Source of the DNA: Oceanospirillaceae bacterium
Lineage (GTDB): Bacteria > Pseudomonadota > Gammaproteobacteria > Pseudomonadales > Balneatricaceae
Direction: 5' to 3'
NCBI GenBank assembly: GCA_013215505.1
Contig: JABSQZ010000021.1
Coordinates: 57,413-121,412 of the forward strand
Length of the DNA: 64,000 nucleotides
Below the pieces are notes generated by a model. That model was given only the letters and a program-made list of their open reading frames with translations. It searched no databases and was not told the DNA's origin. Shown piece by piece: positions 42,415 through 53,000 of this stretch (position 1 is the stretch's first letter; the number at the start of each line of letters is the position of its first letter). The translations under genes and the position numbers were made by a program.

Positions 42415-43170
42415 CTAATATAATTCAAAGGAATAATTTCCCGCCCCAACGATCTTTGCGTAACTACCATCATTTTTCATTTGCTCAATGGTATCGGCGA
42501 TTTTGACAGCTAATTGCTGATGTTTATTATGAATATAGGAGTAAACTCTGACTGGGTATAGCTCCTTTATTTTTGTGATATTTGAAAACTGCTGCTGCTC
42601 TGCTAACAAATCACCTCCCAGTCTGCTTTCAGATACCGCTATGTCTACCAGCCCTTCAGATAGCATTTTGAAGGCATGGATATCGTTGTTGGCGACCACT
42701 ATCTTTTCTGTTGGCATAAACTGGAGAATTATATTTTCCAAGTTTTTTTGCCCTCTTGCATAAGCTACTCGGAATTCCTTGAGGTCATCCCAAGATTCAA
42801 ATTTAATCTGTTTAGTGGAAAATACTGCAAACCATACAGTCAGCATTTCAGATTCTATTCTGATCAGGTTAGGATATTTACCGTCAGTGACTTTATGAAA
42901 ATCATAAACCCGTTGTAGTTCGCCGTCTAATTTTCCAGAACTGGAATACAAAAGCGATCTGAGGCTAGGGTAATGCACCGCTTTAAATCTAATGCCGTTG
43001 CGCTTAAAGGCTTCAGTTAGTATAGATACTATAATGCTGGGCTGATTCTGATTGAGAGGTTGGCCGGCGGTAAAAGTAACCTCTTCTACAGCTCGGCTGG
43101 GCAAGTGGGTCAGTGAAAATAAAATGACAAGACAAAAGCTGTATAGTTTTATCTCAGATGGATTTTGCAT
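42415..43170 (-). CDS. Periplasmic solute-binding protein, SBP_bac_3-like (orphan)
   Basis: 251 residues, CGGAG about 8 nt before the ATG, signal peptide ending near SRA (about 27). Mature part TFTAGQPLNQNQPSIIVSILTEAFKRNGIRFKAVHYPSLRSLL, then SGKLDGELQRV and a C-terminal MKNDGSYAKIVGAG show the two-lobe family-3 pattern typical of ligand-binding proteins and of related sensor domains. Not a close copy of the neighbour at 41193. No transporter partner is visible in this window. Confidence 0.75.
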   Translation of the reverse strand: MQNPSEIKLYSFCLVILFSLTHLPSRAVEEVTFTAGQPLNQNQPSIIVSILTEAFKRNGIRFKAVHYPSLRSLLYSSSGKLDGELQRVYDFHKVTDGKYPNLIRIESEMLTVWFAVFSTKQIKFESWDDLKEFRVAYARGQKNLENIILQFMPTEKIVVANNDIHAFKMLSEGLVDIAVSESRLGGDLLAEQQQFSNITKIKELYPVRVYSYIHNKHQQLAVKIADTIEQMKNDGSYAKIVGAGNYSFELY

Positions 43171-43993
43171 TCTTGACTCCGTTGAAATAGTTCATTACAA
43201 GCTCCAAGGCATTCATTGTAATGCTCAACCACATCGCCATTAGACGGTCCAGTTGCGTCAACAACTAATAACTTAGCTTGCGTTTCTATCTCAAATACGT
43301 CACGTCCTTTAAATTTCATTTAACACCATGCTGTATAATTCATCCTTGAATTTAAGTAATTTAACAACAGAGCCGTGCTTTCATCAAGAGTGTCAATGCA
43401 ATACAGCTTTTCCTGTGCATAAAGATTACGTAAAGCTAAATGTGCAAATACATAGACAATGTCAGATCTTCGCTTCAAGCCACTCGCATCTCGCACAGAC
43501 AATTCGGCATCTATGTCTACTACAGTGGTCTGTTAAAAAGTAATCAATAATCAATCTAGCAAAACTCAGAGATTTATTGAATCGCATCTGATTGATAATG
43601 CATCAAACTAAATGCAGTGAAGTGTAAAATATATTGAACATGTTTAGTCTCGGTTCAGAGACGAAAGATATTTCAAAATAAAATGATATTTCAGAAAAAT
43701 CCTTAGATATCAAAGCGAGAACAATCAATACTGATGATTTTTGAACTACAAGAATATAAGTCTGAAGAGAATATCTAACAATAATATTTACAGCTAATCA
43801 GTGAGGCTGGTGAAGGAGCAGCCGGGGCTTTTAACTTGAGAATAGGATATCTAGGCACGTAAGGATATGGATATATTAGGGATTAAATAGGGTTGTTAGC
43901 CGTCAATTTAGAGGCTGGGTTTTTGATATATATTTGATGTACAAAAAGAGATCAGATAATTTCGCTGTAAGATATTGAAATTTTTATAATTAA
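43171..43993. other. AT-rich gap of about 820 bp next to tRNA-Pro, no gene
   Basis: Only short frames without ribosome sites (the longest minus-strand one is about 60 codons near 43320-43502, no recognisable family). No copy of the tRNA 3' end was seen that would mark an integration site. Confidence 0.45.
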
Positions 43994-44070
43994 TGGTCGG
44001 AACGGCAGGATTCGAACCTGCGACCCCTTGTCCCCCAGACAAGTGCGCTACCAGACTGCGCTACGCCCCG
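43994..44070 (-). tRNA. tRNA-Pro (anticodon GGG)
   Basis: 77 nt including an encoded CCA end. The minus strand begins CGGGGCGTAGCGCAGTCTGG and ends TTCGAATCCTGCCGTTCCGACCA in pieces: acceptor stem CGGGGCG/CGTTCCG (with two G-T pairs), D arm GCGC...GCGC, anticodon stem CTTGT/ACAAG around the loop CTGGGGG, T arm GCAGG-TTCGAAT-CCTGC. The loop gives anticodon GGG, reading CCC and CCU. Same position, after ihfA and a MerR gene, as in Pseudomonas. Confidence 0.97.
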
Positions 44071-44134
44071 ATGTAGACGTGATTGGTAAATCAGGACGGC
44101 ATAGTACCTGAAGAAAAAGCTTTGGTATAGAGGG

Positions 44135-44497
44135 TTATACAGTTTTTTTAAGGGAAATGAGTATGTCTTCAAGTTCGTTAATTGTCTGGCGTATCACTTG
44201 CTTATACCTATCGCTTTCCTGTGAGCCCTTATCGCCTTTGAGCCACTGTTTGGCGCCACTGATGGTGTAGCCTTGTTCGTGCAGTAAACTCCTCACCTGA
44301 CGTATTATGAGGATGTCCTGGCGCTGGTAGTACCGACGGTTACTGCGTTTGACTGGTTTGATCTGAGTAAACTCTTGCTCCCAATAGCGCAGCACATGGG
44401 TTTTTACATCACAGAGCGTAGCTACTTCACCAATGGTAAAGTAGCGTTTTGGCGGGATTCCCGGTAATTCTTGAGGATTAAGGGCGGCTTGCGGCAT
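44135..44497 (-). CDS. MerR family transcriptional regulator
   Basis: 120 residues from the ATG at 44497, which overlaps the end of ihfA by 20 bp; a longer open frame upstream only runs antisense-like through ihfA. N-terminal Mer[44 protein letters not shown], then a coiled-coil tail. Effector domain is short, so no metal or drug pocket is evident. This gene commonly follows ihfA in gammaproteobacteria and is translated together with it. Confidence 0.88.
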   Translation of the reverse strand: MPQAALNPQELPGIPPKRYFTIGEVATLCDVKTHVLRYWEQEFTQIKPVKRSNRRYYQRQDILIIRQVRSLLHEQGYTISGAKQWLKGDKGSQESDRYKQVIRQTINELEDILISLKKTV

Positions 44498-44780
44498 AGC
44501 TGTCAACGCGGTCCTTGAGTTTTTGGCCGGGTCGGAAGGTAACAACACGGCGGGCAGATATAGGCACTTCTTCGCCTGTCTTGGGATTGCGACCTGGTCT
44601 CTCACTCTTGTCGCGCAAGTAGAAGTTGCCAAAACCTGAAAGCTTCACTTGTTCATTGTGGGCCAGGCTGTGACGAATTTCGTTGAAAAAACTTTCAACG
44701 ATATCTTTTGCCTCGCGTTTGTTTAATCCTAACTCTTCGTTAAGACGTTCTGCCATGTCTGCTTTTGTCAAAGAACTCAT
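44478..44780 (-). CDS. ihfA: Integration host factor subunit alpha
   Basis: 100 residues; AGAGGAAAC just before the [77 protein letters not shown] are diagnostic for IhfA, with the DNA-intercalating Pro in the arm ([15 protein letters not shown]). It bends DNA as a heterodimer with IhfB. Cotranscribed with pheT upstream and merR downstream. Confidence 0.97.
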   Translation of the reverse strand: MSSLTKADMAERLNEELGLNKREAKDIVESFFNEIRHSLAHNEQVKLSGFGNFYLRDKSERPGRNPKTGEEVPISARRVVTFRPGQKLKDRVDSYAASRP

Positions 44781-44906
44781 AAAGTTTCCTCTATCTGCTG
44801 TTCACATCAACCAAATTTAGATCCAATCCCTTGTCTCTAGTTAGTCGCCTCTAATTAAGTTTAGCCTAGTTGTTTGAAATTACTTCAATTAGAGGCTGCT
44901 TAATAT

Positions 44907-47297
44907 TTAGTCTCTCAGTACTGCTCCAGCTTGTTCTGCCAAGGCGGATACGACCAAATGGATAGAGGAATTCACTTCCTCCTCATTAAGAGTGCGCGAT
45001 GGATGCTGCCACGTCAAGTTAATGGCTAGACTTTTTCTTCCTTTTTCAACACCTTGCCCTTGATATATGTCGAAAAGCGTCACATTTTTTAAATATTCAC
45101 CTGCGGTACTGGTGATTATTTTCTTCAGTGTCTCAAACACGCTTTGTTCGTCGACAACCACTGCAATATCTCTTTTACTTTCAGGGAATTTCGATAACTC
45201 GGAGAATTCTGTGAGTTTGCCAGCCTGCAGTTTTTGTTGGTTTATTTCGAACAAATACAAATTGCCGTTGATGCCGTACTCTTTGGCAAGCGATGGGTGC
45301 AGAGCTCCAATGTAACCAATGGTTTCATTGTTGCGCACAATTCTTGCGGTTTGTCCCGGGTGCAGAGCCAAGTGATGATCACTGACAAAGCTAAACTCAT
45401 CCGCGCATCCGCCCAGCTCCAGTAATGCTAGCAAATCACCCTTGAGATCGAAAAAGTCAACACTTTGGTTATCACTGCTCCAGCCTTCAGGGTGACGTTT
45501 GCCAACGATGGCAGCGCTGATTACGTTTTCTTGAGCGATGTCATCGCCATTACTGATAAAGCACTGGCCAGTTTCGAACAGCCGTACTCGGCTCTGCTGA
45601 CGGTTTTGGTTGTACTGCACTGTCTTAACCAGTGCTGGCCAAATGCTGGTACGCATAACTGCCATCTCAGCAGAGATAGGGTTGGCCAGGGCGATGCCGG
45701 TATTTTTGTCATCGAATTTAGCCTGTAGGCCCTTTTCGATGAAACTGTAGGTAATAGCTTCCTGATAACCGCGGGCTACCAGAGTGCGGCGGACATTGTG
45801 CATGTTCACTTTAGATTCCGCTCTGGGGGTAAAGTCCAGGGCCGCAGAAGGCATCTTGGAAGGTAAGTTGTTGTACCCATAGACTCTGGCTAGTTCCTCG
45901 ATGATATCCACTTCTATAGTGATATCAAAACGATAGGAGGGGGCGGTTATAGACCAACTGTCGTCATGAGTTTCTGTAATGATCATACCCAAACGCGTGA
46001 CGATTTCCTCAATCTCTGCGGCTGGCATAGCAAACGCGAGCATAGCGTTAACTTTTTCATGACGTAATTTGATCTGCTTGAGAGTGGGTAAGTGCTGTTC
46101 ATCGACGGCGTCGGTAATAGGCGCTACATCACCACCTGTGATCTCAATCAGCAACTGGGTAGTGCGTTCCATAGCCCGGTGTTGTAACTGCCAGTCTACG
46201 CCGCGCTCATAGCGATGGGAGGCATCGGTATGCAGGCCGTAGCCACGGGCTTTGCCGGCAATCGCGATCGGGTTGAAAAAAGCACACTCTAAGAAAATAT
46301 TGGTCGTCTCAGTGGTCACGCCGGTTTTTTTGCCACCAAAAATACCCGCCAGAGCGACAGGGCCGGTATCATCTGCAATGACTAAGGTCTCAGCGGTGAT
46401 CTTGATTTCGTTGCCATCCAGCAGCACCAAGCTTTCATCGGTTGTGGCTTTACGTACCACTATCCCGCCTTGCAGTTTGTCCAGATCGAAGGCGTGTAAT
46501 GGCTGTCCCAATTCAAGTAAAACGTAGTTTGTGACATCCACCACAGGATCTATAGCGCGAATGCCACTGCGACGCAGTTTTTCGACCATCCAGGTGGGGG
46601 TCTTGGCAGACAGGTCGACATTGCGAATGATTCTGCCTAAATAGCGCGGGCACTCTGCAGCGGCTTCAAGATTAACGGACAATGTGTCGGTTATGGTTGT
46701 TACAGTGTCATTGATTTCTGGGTAGCTCACTGGTGCTTTGTTCAATACACCGACTTCACGAGCCAGGCCGATAATGCTTAAACAGTCTCCGCGGTTAGGC
46801 GTCAGGTCGACATCGATAATCTTGTCGTCCAGGTCCAGGAATTCTCGCAAACTGGTGCCTAGTGGGGCATCAGCTGGCAATTCCATAATGCCATCATTTT
46901 CTTCGGATATTCCCAACTCCGCGTCGGCACACAACATACCAAAAGATTCTACCTGGCGCAGTTTCGCTTTTTTGATCTTAAAAGGTTTTTCGCCTGGGGC
47001 TTCCAGTACAGCACCGATTTTGGCGTAAGCTGTGACTAATCCGGCTCTGGCATTGGGGGCGCCACAGACGACCTGAAATTCTTCGCTGCCATCAGAAACA
47101 GTGCAAATACGCAATTTGTCGGCATTCGGGTGTTGTTCAGCCTGTAGTATTTTGCCGACAACCACATTGCTAAAATCATTGGCGACGCTTAATACTTCGT
47201 CTACTTCCAGACCGGCCATGGTAATTTGGTCAACTAACTGCTGGGTATTAATGGCTGGTTGTACTAATTCGCGTAACCACTTTTCACTAAATTTCAT
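44907..47297 (-). CDS. pheT: Phenylalanyl-tRNA synthetase beta subunit
   Basis: 796 residues, standard length. N-terminal tRNA-binding OB domain (about 40-150: VVVGKILQAEQHPNADKLRICTV), B3/B4 editing domain (about 210-370), B5 (about 400-475), synthetase-like core, and C-terminal FDX-ACB domain (about 700-796: SELSKFPESKRDIAVVVDEQ). It forms the alpha2-beta2 enzyme with PheS. 56 bp after pheS on the minus strand; AGGT before the ATG. Confidence 0.97.
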   Translation of the reverse strand: MKFSEKWLRELVQPAINTQQLVDQITMAGLEVDEVLSVANDFSNVVVGKILQAEQHPNADKLRICTVSDGSEEFQVVCGAPNARAGLVTAYAKIGAVLEAPGEKPFKIKKAKLRQVESFGMLCADAELGISEENDGIMELPADAPLGTSLREFLDLDDKIIDVDLTPNRGDCLSIIGLAREVGVLNKAPVSYPEINDTVTTITDTLSVNLEAAAECPRYLGRIIRNVDLSAKTPTWMVEKLRRSGIRAIDPVVDVTNYVLLELGQPLHAFDLDKLQGGIVVRKATTDESLVLLDGNEIKITAETLVIADDTGPVALAGIFGGKKTGVTTETTNIFLECAFFNPIAIAGKARGYGLHTDASHRYERGVDWQLQHRAMERTTQLLIEITGGDVAPITDAVDEQHLPTLKQIKLRHEKVNAMLAFAMPAAEIEEIVTRLGMIITETHDDSWSITAPSYRFDITIEVDIIEELARVYGYNNLPSKMPSAALDFTPRAESKVNMHNVRRTLVARGYQEAITYSFIEKGLQAKFDDKNTGIALANPISAEMAVMRTSIWPALVKTVQYNQNRQQSRVRLFETGQCFISNGDDIAQENVISAAIVGKRHPEGWSSDNQSVDFFDLKGDLLALLELGGCADEFSFVSDHHLALHPGQTARIVRNNETIGYIGALHPSLAKEYGINGNLYLFEINQQKLQAGKLTEFSELSKFPESKRDIAVVVDEQSVFETLKKIITSTAGEYLKNVTLFDIYQGQGVEKGRKSLAINLTWQHPSRTLNEEEVNSSIHLVVSALAEQAGAVLRD

Positions 47298-47353
47298 ATT
47301 ATTACCTAATTCATTGTCTGTCTAAAAGATTTACTTATATCGCTGTATGACTA

Positions 47354-48337
<984 letters not shown>

Positions 48338-48527
48338 CTATTACTCCAGTGATTCGCAGATGGCAATTCTATTTTGCCGGCCTAAAATTTACTCTATTTA
48401 AGACTTTAAATGCCGCTATTGGCGTACGGTTTTACAAAAGTGTTAAATAGAGAAATTTTGTTCTGTGAACTATATTTTGCCTGCCTGTGTCGGGAAGTTG
48501 ACAGCGACAGTGGGTATTGCATCGCGC

Positions 48528-48560
48528 AAAAAAATAGGGATAGAGTTTGCACCCTATCCC
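48528..48560 (-). terminator. Terminator after rplT
   Basis: On the minus strand GGGATAGGGT-GCAA-ACTCTATCCC (10-bp stem, one G-T pair, GNRA loop) is followed by TATTTTTTT. It lies 54 bp after the rplT stop and 190 bp before pheS, so it would separate the infC group from pheST, in part or fully. Confidence 0.9.
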
Positions 48561-48613
48561 CATCTTAAAACTAGCATTTGATAGTCGCGCTTATACAGTG
48601 CGACTAAGGTGCG

Positions 48614-48970
48614 TTATGCCAGAGCAGCTTTCGCTTTCTCGACAACAGCAGTAAATGCAAATTTTTCGTGTACAGCTAAGTCAGCCAGTACTTTACGGTC
48701 GATTTCGATGCTTGCCTTTTTAAGACCAGCAATAAATCGGCTGTAAGACATGCCATTGATACGCGCCGCGGCATTGATACGGGCAATCCACAGAGCGCGG
48801 AATTGACGTTTTCTTTGACGGCGGTCACGGTATGCATATTGACCAGCTTTAATGACAGCTTGTTTCGCTACACGGAATACGCGGCTACGCGCTCCATAAT
48901 AACCTTTAGCTAACTTAAGTACTTTCTTGTGACGGCGACGAGCCTGAACACCACGTTTTACACGAGCCAT
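48614..48970 (-). CDS. rplT: 50S ribosomal protein L20
   Basis: 118 residues: [75 protein letters not shown]. Full length and typical. AAGG before the ATG. It follows rpmI by 47 bp. L20 is known to repress translation of its own operon by binding the rpmI leader. Confidence 0.98.
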   Translation of the reverse strand: MARVKRGVQARRRHKKVLKLAKGYYGARSRVFRVAKQAVIKAGQYAYRDRRQRKRQFRALWIARINAAARINGMSYSRFIAGLKKASIEIDRKVLADLAVHEKFAFTAVVEKAKAALA

Positions 48971-49017
48971 TCTTTACCTTCCTATATTCAATTCTGTTAA
49001 TTTAAAAAAAAAGTGGT

Positions 49018-49212
49018 CTAGATGAAAGGCAACATGCGTTGAACAAGTTTCTTGTCCGCGGCGTGTACCTGAAGCATCGGGCGAAGCTGACGCTTACGCT
49101 TAGTACTTTTCTTGGTCAGAATGTGACTTTTGAAGGCTTGCTTGTGCTTAAAGCCGTTCGCAGTTTTCTTGAAGCGTTTAGATGCTCCACTGTGAGTTTT
49201 CATTTTTGGCAT
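49018..49212 (-). CDS. rpmI: 50S ribosomal protein L35
   Basis: 64 residues from the ATG at 49212 ([20 protein letters not shown]), preceded by GGAGG at 7 nt; the in-frame ATG at 49230 lacks a ribosome site and conservation. C-terminal [20 protein letters not shown] is typical. Between infC and rplT as usual. Confidence 0.97.
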   Translation of the reverse strand: MPKMKTHSGASKRFKKTANGFKHKQAFKSHILTKKSTKRKRQLRPMLQVHAADKKLVQRMLPFI

Positions 49213-49305
49213 TGTAAAACCTCCACGCATTCGTTAGTTTTTTGTTACTGAACATTGCTGGTAAATAACCAGTGCTCAGTAATGAATTTTCATTGACAGA
49301 GAAAC

Positions 49306-49343
49306 AACAAAACCCGCAGCTGTTGTACAACAGCGGCAGGTTT
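49306..49343 (-). promoter_or_regulatory. Hairpin between infC and rpmI (possible L20 operator or attenuator)
   Basis: The minus strand reads AACCTGCCGCTGTTG-TA-CAACAGCTGCGGGTT in two complementary parts with mismatches in the middle, followed by TTTGTTGTTT. It lies about 95 nt before the rpmI ATG and 15 nt after the infC stop. E. coli has the L20 translational operator in this gap. The hairpin could be that site or a leaky terminator. Confidence 0.45.
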
Positions 49344-49357
49344 AATTCAGCTGTGAA

Positions 49358-49900
49358 CTACTTTTTCTTCTTCGGAGCAATAACCATGACCATTTGACGA
49401 CCTTCCATCTTCGGGCGCTGTTCTACAACTCCTAATTCTTTCAAGTCTTCCTCTACTCGATTCATTAGTTGCATACCCAGTTGTTGGTGAGCCATCTCAC
49501 GACCGCGATAACGTAACGTTATCTTGGCTTTATCTCCTGCTTCTAGGAAACGTACCAGGTTGCGTAGCTTTACCTGATAATCCCCATCTTCCGTTCCAGG
49601 ACGAAACTTTATTTCCTTGATCTGGGTGCGATGTTGCTTTTTCTTTGCCTCATTCGCCGCCTTTTTCATCTCATACTGATACTTGCCGTAGTCCATTAAT
49701 TTACAGACTACAGGATCAGAATCTGAGATTTTTACCAGATCAAGTTCTGCTTCTTGAGCACGCTCAAGAGCATCTTTAATAGGTACTACTCCCACTTGCT
49801 CGCCGTCTGCATCTATAAGGCGAACTTCTTGAGCTCGGATATTCTCATTAATGGGAGCACGGTTTTCAGTGCGCGCCCCTCTTCTGTTATCGCGTCTAAT
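49358..49900 (-). CDS. infC: Translation initiation factor IF-3
   Basis: 180 residues when started at the ATT at 49898-49900. Upstream AGGAGAA stands 7 nt before it, and the frame then reads [20 protein letters not shown], followed by [20 protein letters not shown], exactly where IF-3 begins; the later GTG/ATG starts would lose this conserved part. C-terminal [20 protein letters not shown] is present. The rare AUU start is known for IF-3 in E. coli and allows IF-3 to repress its own translation. It lies 11 nt after the thrS stop. Confidence 0.96.
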   Translation of the reverse strand: MRRDNRRGARTENRAPINENIRAQEVRLIDADGEQVGVVPIKDALERAQEAELDLVKISDSDPVVCKLMDYGKYQYEMKKAANEAKKKQHRTQIKEIKFRPGTEDGDYQVKLRNLVRFLEAGDKAKITLRYRGREMAHQQLGMQLMNRVEEDLKELGVVEQRPKMEGRQMVMVIAPKKKK

Positions 49901-49911
49901 CTTGATTTCTC

Positions 49912-51837
49912 CTAATCATTGTCTTTGCGACCTTTACGCTCTACTTCACTGTTTAAATATGCAGCGAAAGCGTCTAATGTCATCGCACCGAGATCTTCGC
50001 CACTGCGAGTTCTGACTGCAACAGTGCCGTTTTCAACCTCATTATCGCCAACCACTAACAGGTAGGGAACTTTTTGTAGAGTGCGCTCGCGGATTTTAAA
50101 GCCGATCTTCTCATTTCTCAAGTCCTGAATGACTCTAAAGCCACTTTTTTCTAATTTATTTGCAATTTCCCGGCAATAGTCAGCTTGTTTGTCAGTAATG
50201 TTCATTATTGCCAGTTGTTTTGGCGCTAACCAAGCGGGCAGCACGCCGGCGTGGTGTTCAATTAATATGCCGATAAATCGCTCAAAAGACCCCAGGATTG
50301 CCCGGTGTAACATTACCGGCGTCTCTCTGTTGCCCTCTTCATTGACAAACTGTGCATCCAGTCTGGCTGGCATTGAGAAATCGACTTGCATTGTACCACA
50401 TTGCCATACACGTCCAAGACAATCGCGCAGTGAAAATTCTATCTTAGGGCCATAAAAAGCACCTTCCCCAGGTAGAATGTCCCAATCTAGTTCGGCGGCA
50501 TCCAATGCGTCGCCCAGAGATTTTTCTGCCTTGTCCCAGTCTTCATCAGAACCTACCCGCTGTTGTGGGCGAGTGGACAGCTTGTAGATTATGTCGGTAA
50601 AACCGAAGTCATCGTATACTTCATGTAAGAAGGCGATGAAGCTGGCTACTTCTGTTTGAATGTCTTTTTCAGCACAGAATATGTGCCCGTCGTCCTGAGT
50701 GAAGCCACGCACCCGCATAATGCCGTGCAGTGCCCCAGAGGGCTCGTTGCGGTGGCAGGAGCCGAACTCCGCCAGTCTAAAGGGCAGGTCACGATATGAG
50801 CGCAAGCCCTGATTAAATACTTGAATATGGCAAGGGCAATTCATCGGCTTGATCGCGTAATCGCGGTTTTCAGACCCTGTGGTAAACATGCCGTCGGCAA
50901 ATTTGTCCCAGTGACCCGATCTCTCCCACAGAGATTTGTCGACTATCTGTGGGGTTTTAATCTCTTCATAGCCATGCTCAATTTGCTTTTTACGCATGTA
51001 CTGTTCAACTTGCTGATAAAAAGCCCAGCCATTGGGGTGCCAGAACACCATTCCCGGTGCCTCTTCCTGCATATGGAATAAGTCTAAGCTCTTGCCCAGT
51101 TTGCGGTGGTCGCGCTTATCGGCTTCTTCAAGACGCTTCAGATAGGCCTTAAGGGCCTTTTTATCGCTCCAGGCGGTGCCGTAAATGCGCTGTAACATTT
51201 TATTGTCTGAATTTCCGCGCCAGTAGGCACCGGCCAAGTTCATCAGCTTGAATGAGCGCAGAACTCTAGTGTTAGGCACGTGTGGGCCACGGCACATATC
51301 TACGTATTCTTGATGGTGATAGAGACCCACTTCAGTGATTGAATCATCCAGGGAGTCAATTAACTCCAGCTTGTAAGTTTCGCCACGACTGGCAAACAGC
51401 GCCCGGGCCTCTGCAATAGGGGTCATTTTTTTGACTACATCGTAGTCCGTTTTAATCAGCTGGGTAATGCGCTTTTCGATTGCCGCCAGATCGTCGTTAG
51501 TCAGGTTTTCTTCGTAATCTATATCGTAGTAGAAACCATTTTCAATGGTCGGACCTATCGCCATCTTCGCATTTGGATAGAGCTGTTTGACTGCGTGACC
51601 GATCAAGTGGGCAAAAGAGTGGCGAATAATTTCCAGACCAGCATCGTCTCTGGAGGTAACAATTTCTAACTTGGCGTCTTCGCTGATTAACTCGCAGGCA
51701 TCGACTAAACGTCCGTCGATCCTCCCGGCAATGGTGGCTTTGGCAAGGCCGGGGCCTATATCCATAGCGACATCTAAAATACTGACTGGTTTATCGAACT
51801 CTCTCTTGCTTGAATCTGGTAGTGTAATAACCGGCAT
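49912..51837 (-). CDS. thrS: Threonyl-tRNA synthetase
   Basis: 641 residues: TGS domain (1-61), editing (tRNA-SAD) domain (about 65-225) with the metal-binding [16 protein letters not shown], catalytic core (about 240-530) with [17 protein letters not shown] zinc Cys and motif 2/3 elements ([19 protein letters not shown]), anticodon-binding domain (about 540-641). All parts are present. First gene of the translation block; no obvious Thr-anticodon-like operator could be judged by eye in its leader. Start ATG at 51837. Confidence 0.97.
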   Translation of the reverse strand: MPVITLPDSSKREFDKPVSILDVAMDIGPGLAKATIAGRIDGRLVDACELISEDAKLEIVTSRDDAGLEIIRHSFAHLIGHAVKQLYPNAKMAIGPTIENGFYYDIDYEENLTNDDLAAIEKRITQLIKTDYDVVKKMTPIAEARALFASRGETYKLELIDSLDDSITEVGLYHHQEYVDMCRGPHVPNTRVLRSFKLMNLAGAYWRGNSDNKMLQRIYGTAWSDKKALKAYLKRLEEADKRDHRKLGKSLDLFHMQEEAPGMVFWHPNGWAFYQQVEQYMRKKQIEHGYEEIKTPQIVDKSLWERSGHWDKFADGMFTTGSENRDYAIKPMNCPCHIQVFNQGLRSYRDLPFRLAEFGSCHRNEPSGALHGIMRVRGFTQDDGHIFCAEKDIQTEVASFIAFLHEVYDDFGFTDIIYKLSTRPQQRVGSDEDWDKAEKSLGDALDAAELDWDILPGEGAFYGPKIEFSLRDCLGRVWQCGTMQVDFSMPARLDAQFVNEEGNRETPVMLHRAILGSFERFIGILIEHHAGVLPAWLAPKQLAIMNITDKQADYCREIANKLEKSGFRVIQDLRNEKIGFKIRERTLQKVPYLLVVGDNEVENGTVAVRTRSGEDLGAMTLDAFAAYLNSEVERKGRKDND

Positions 51838-52148
51838 TAGTTTTCCCTGTGCTCAGTGGTGTCCCCTACAACGGGTCACTTAAGCAATACGTTTTACAAT
51901 AAAGTCACAATATTGGCGCATGAAACACTCTCACAGTGAGCATTATCAGTACTTCAATAAAAATTAAGCGGCTAAGTATAGTAGATAGGTTGCAGTGAAT
52001 ATAGCACTGATTTTTAATTCTGCTGTCACTGATATAATTTTTTTGCAAATAGCTTGGTGAATCTGACAGCAAGTTTTTTTCAGAGTGGATGAGAGCGACA
52101 TTAGCAAAGATTAATCCCTTAAATTAGCGAGTATGCAAGGAGTGAAAT

Positions 52149-52835
52149 ATGGAAATTATAAAAACAGATTTTGTTGAAGGCGCAAGAGAGGCGCAGGGGA
52201 TCGTCGTTATTATCGACGTTTTTCGGGCTTTCTCGGTGGCCTGCTATTGTTTCTCCCAAGGTGCTAAATCTGTGATCCCTGTGGCCAAAGTGCAATCGGC
52301 TCTGGAGATCGCCGGGCAACGAGAGAATACCGTTCTGATAGGTGAGCGAAAAGGTATTCGTCTTGCTGGATTTGATCTGGGGAACTCCCCCAGTGAGGTA
52401 TTAGCTAGCGATCTGCGGGATAAGACCATCGTGCATTCTACACATGCTGGAACTCAGGGAATTGTCAGTGCCTGTGCTGCTGATCAGGTCTTGACCGGCG
52501 CGTTGGTGAATGCGGCGGCGACGGCACGATATATATTGCAGCAACAACCGCAGCAGGTCACTCTGGTAAGTATGGGGCTGGAAGCTAAGTACCAGACTGA
52601 TGAAGACAGTCTCTGCGCAGACTATATCGAAGCGCTTTTACTTGGCCGACAGCCAGACAAAACTCAGCTGGTCAATCACTTGCTGCAATCCCCATGCTCG
52701 CAGCGGTTTTTTGATCCGCAGAGAAAAGAGAGTCCAGAGGCCGATTTTTATCACTGTACGGATATTGACTGTTTCGATTTTGTATTGGCAGCAACTCGGG
52801 ATCAGAGCGGGGATTTGTCGCTGGCAAAGGTTTAA
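52149..52835 (+). CDS. 2-phosphosulfolactate phosphatase family protein (ComB-like)
   Basis: 228 residues, AGGAG 6 nt before the ATG. Features: VVIIDVFRAFSVACYCFSQG near the N-terminus, GERKGIRLAGFDLGNSPSEV, VHSTHAGTQGI and DSLCADYIEALL, a pattern I know from ComB (Mg-dependent phosphatase in coenzyme M synthesis of methanogens, and present in many bacteria). The bacterial role is not settled; sulfolactate or another phosphate ester is possible. No comA or other pathway gene is near. Confidence 0.8.
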   Translation: MEIIKTDFVEGAREAQGIVVIIDVFRAFSVACYCFSQGAKSVIPVAKVQSALEIAGQRENTVLIGERKGIRLAGFDLGNSPSEVLASDLRDKTIVHSTHAGTQGIVSACAADQVLTGALVNAAATARYILQQQPQQVTLVSMGLEAKYQTDEDSLCADYIEALLLGRQPDKTQLVNHLLQSPCSQRFFDPQRKESPEADFYHCTDIDCFDFVLAATRDQSGDLSLAKV

Positions 52836-53000
52836 TAAGCGCAGAGCTATTTAAGAACGTTGCGTTTTATGCAATACAATGAGTTTTATATATCAATATA
52901 CGCAAAATTAAATTTGCGCTAGACTTCGCCCAATCAAATGTTGCACTCACTGGCTTTTTACACAGTTGAGATTAGTAAACTATTCAAATGGAAAATGACG

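Noticed and set aside
43320..43502. Minus-strand 60-codon frame
   Set aside because: No ribosome site and no recognisable sequence pattern; could be a decayed piece, but not supportable.
43171..44070. tRNA-Pro as the end of an integrated island
   Set aside because: No integrase gene and no repeated tRNA 3' end was found to the left, so no att sites can be supported.
44498..44632. Longer start of the MerR gene inside ihfA
   Set aside because: The extra residues are the shadow of ihfA coding sequence; the MerR fold begins at 44497.
48338..48613. pheM-like leader peptide before pheS
   Set aside because: No short frame with a run of Phe codons is present; the hairpin there is the rplT terminator.
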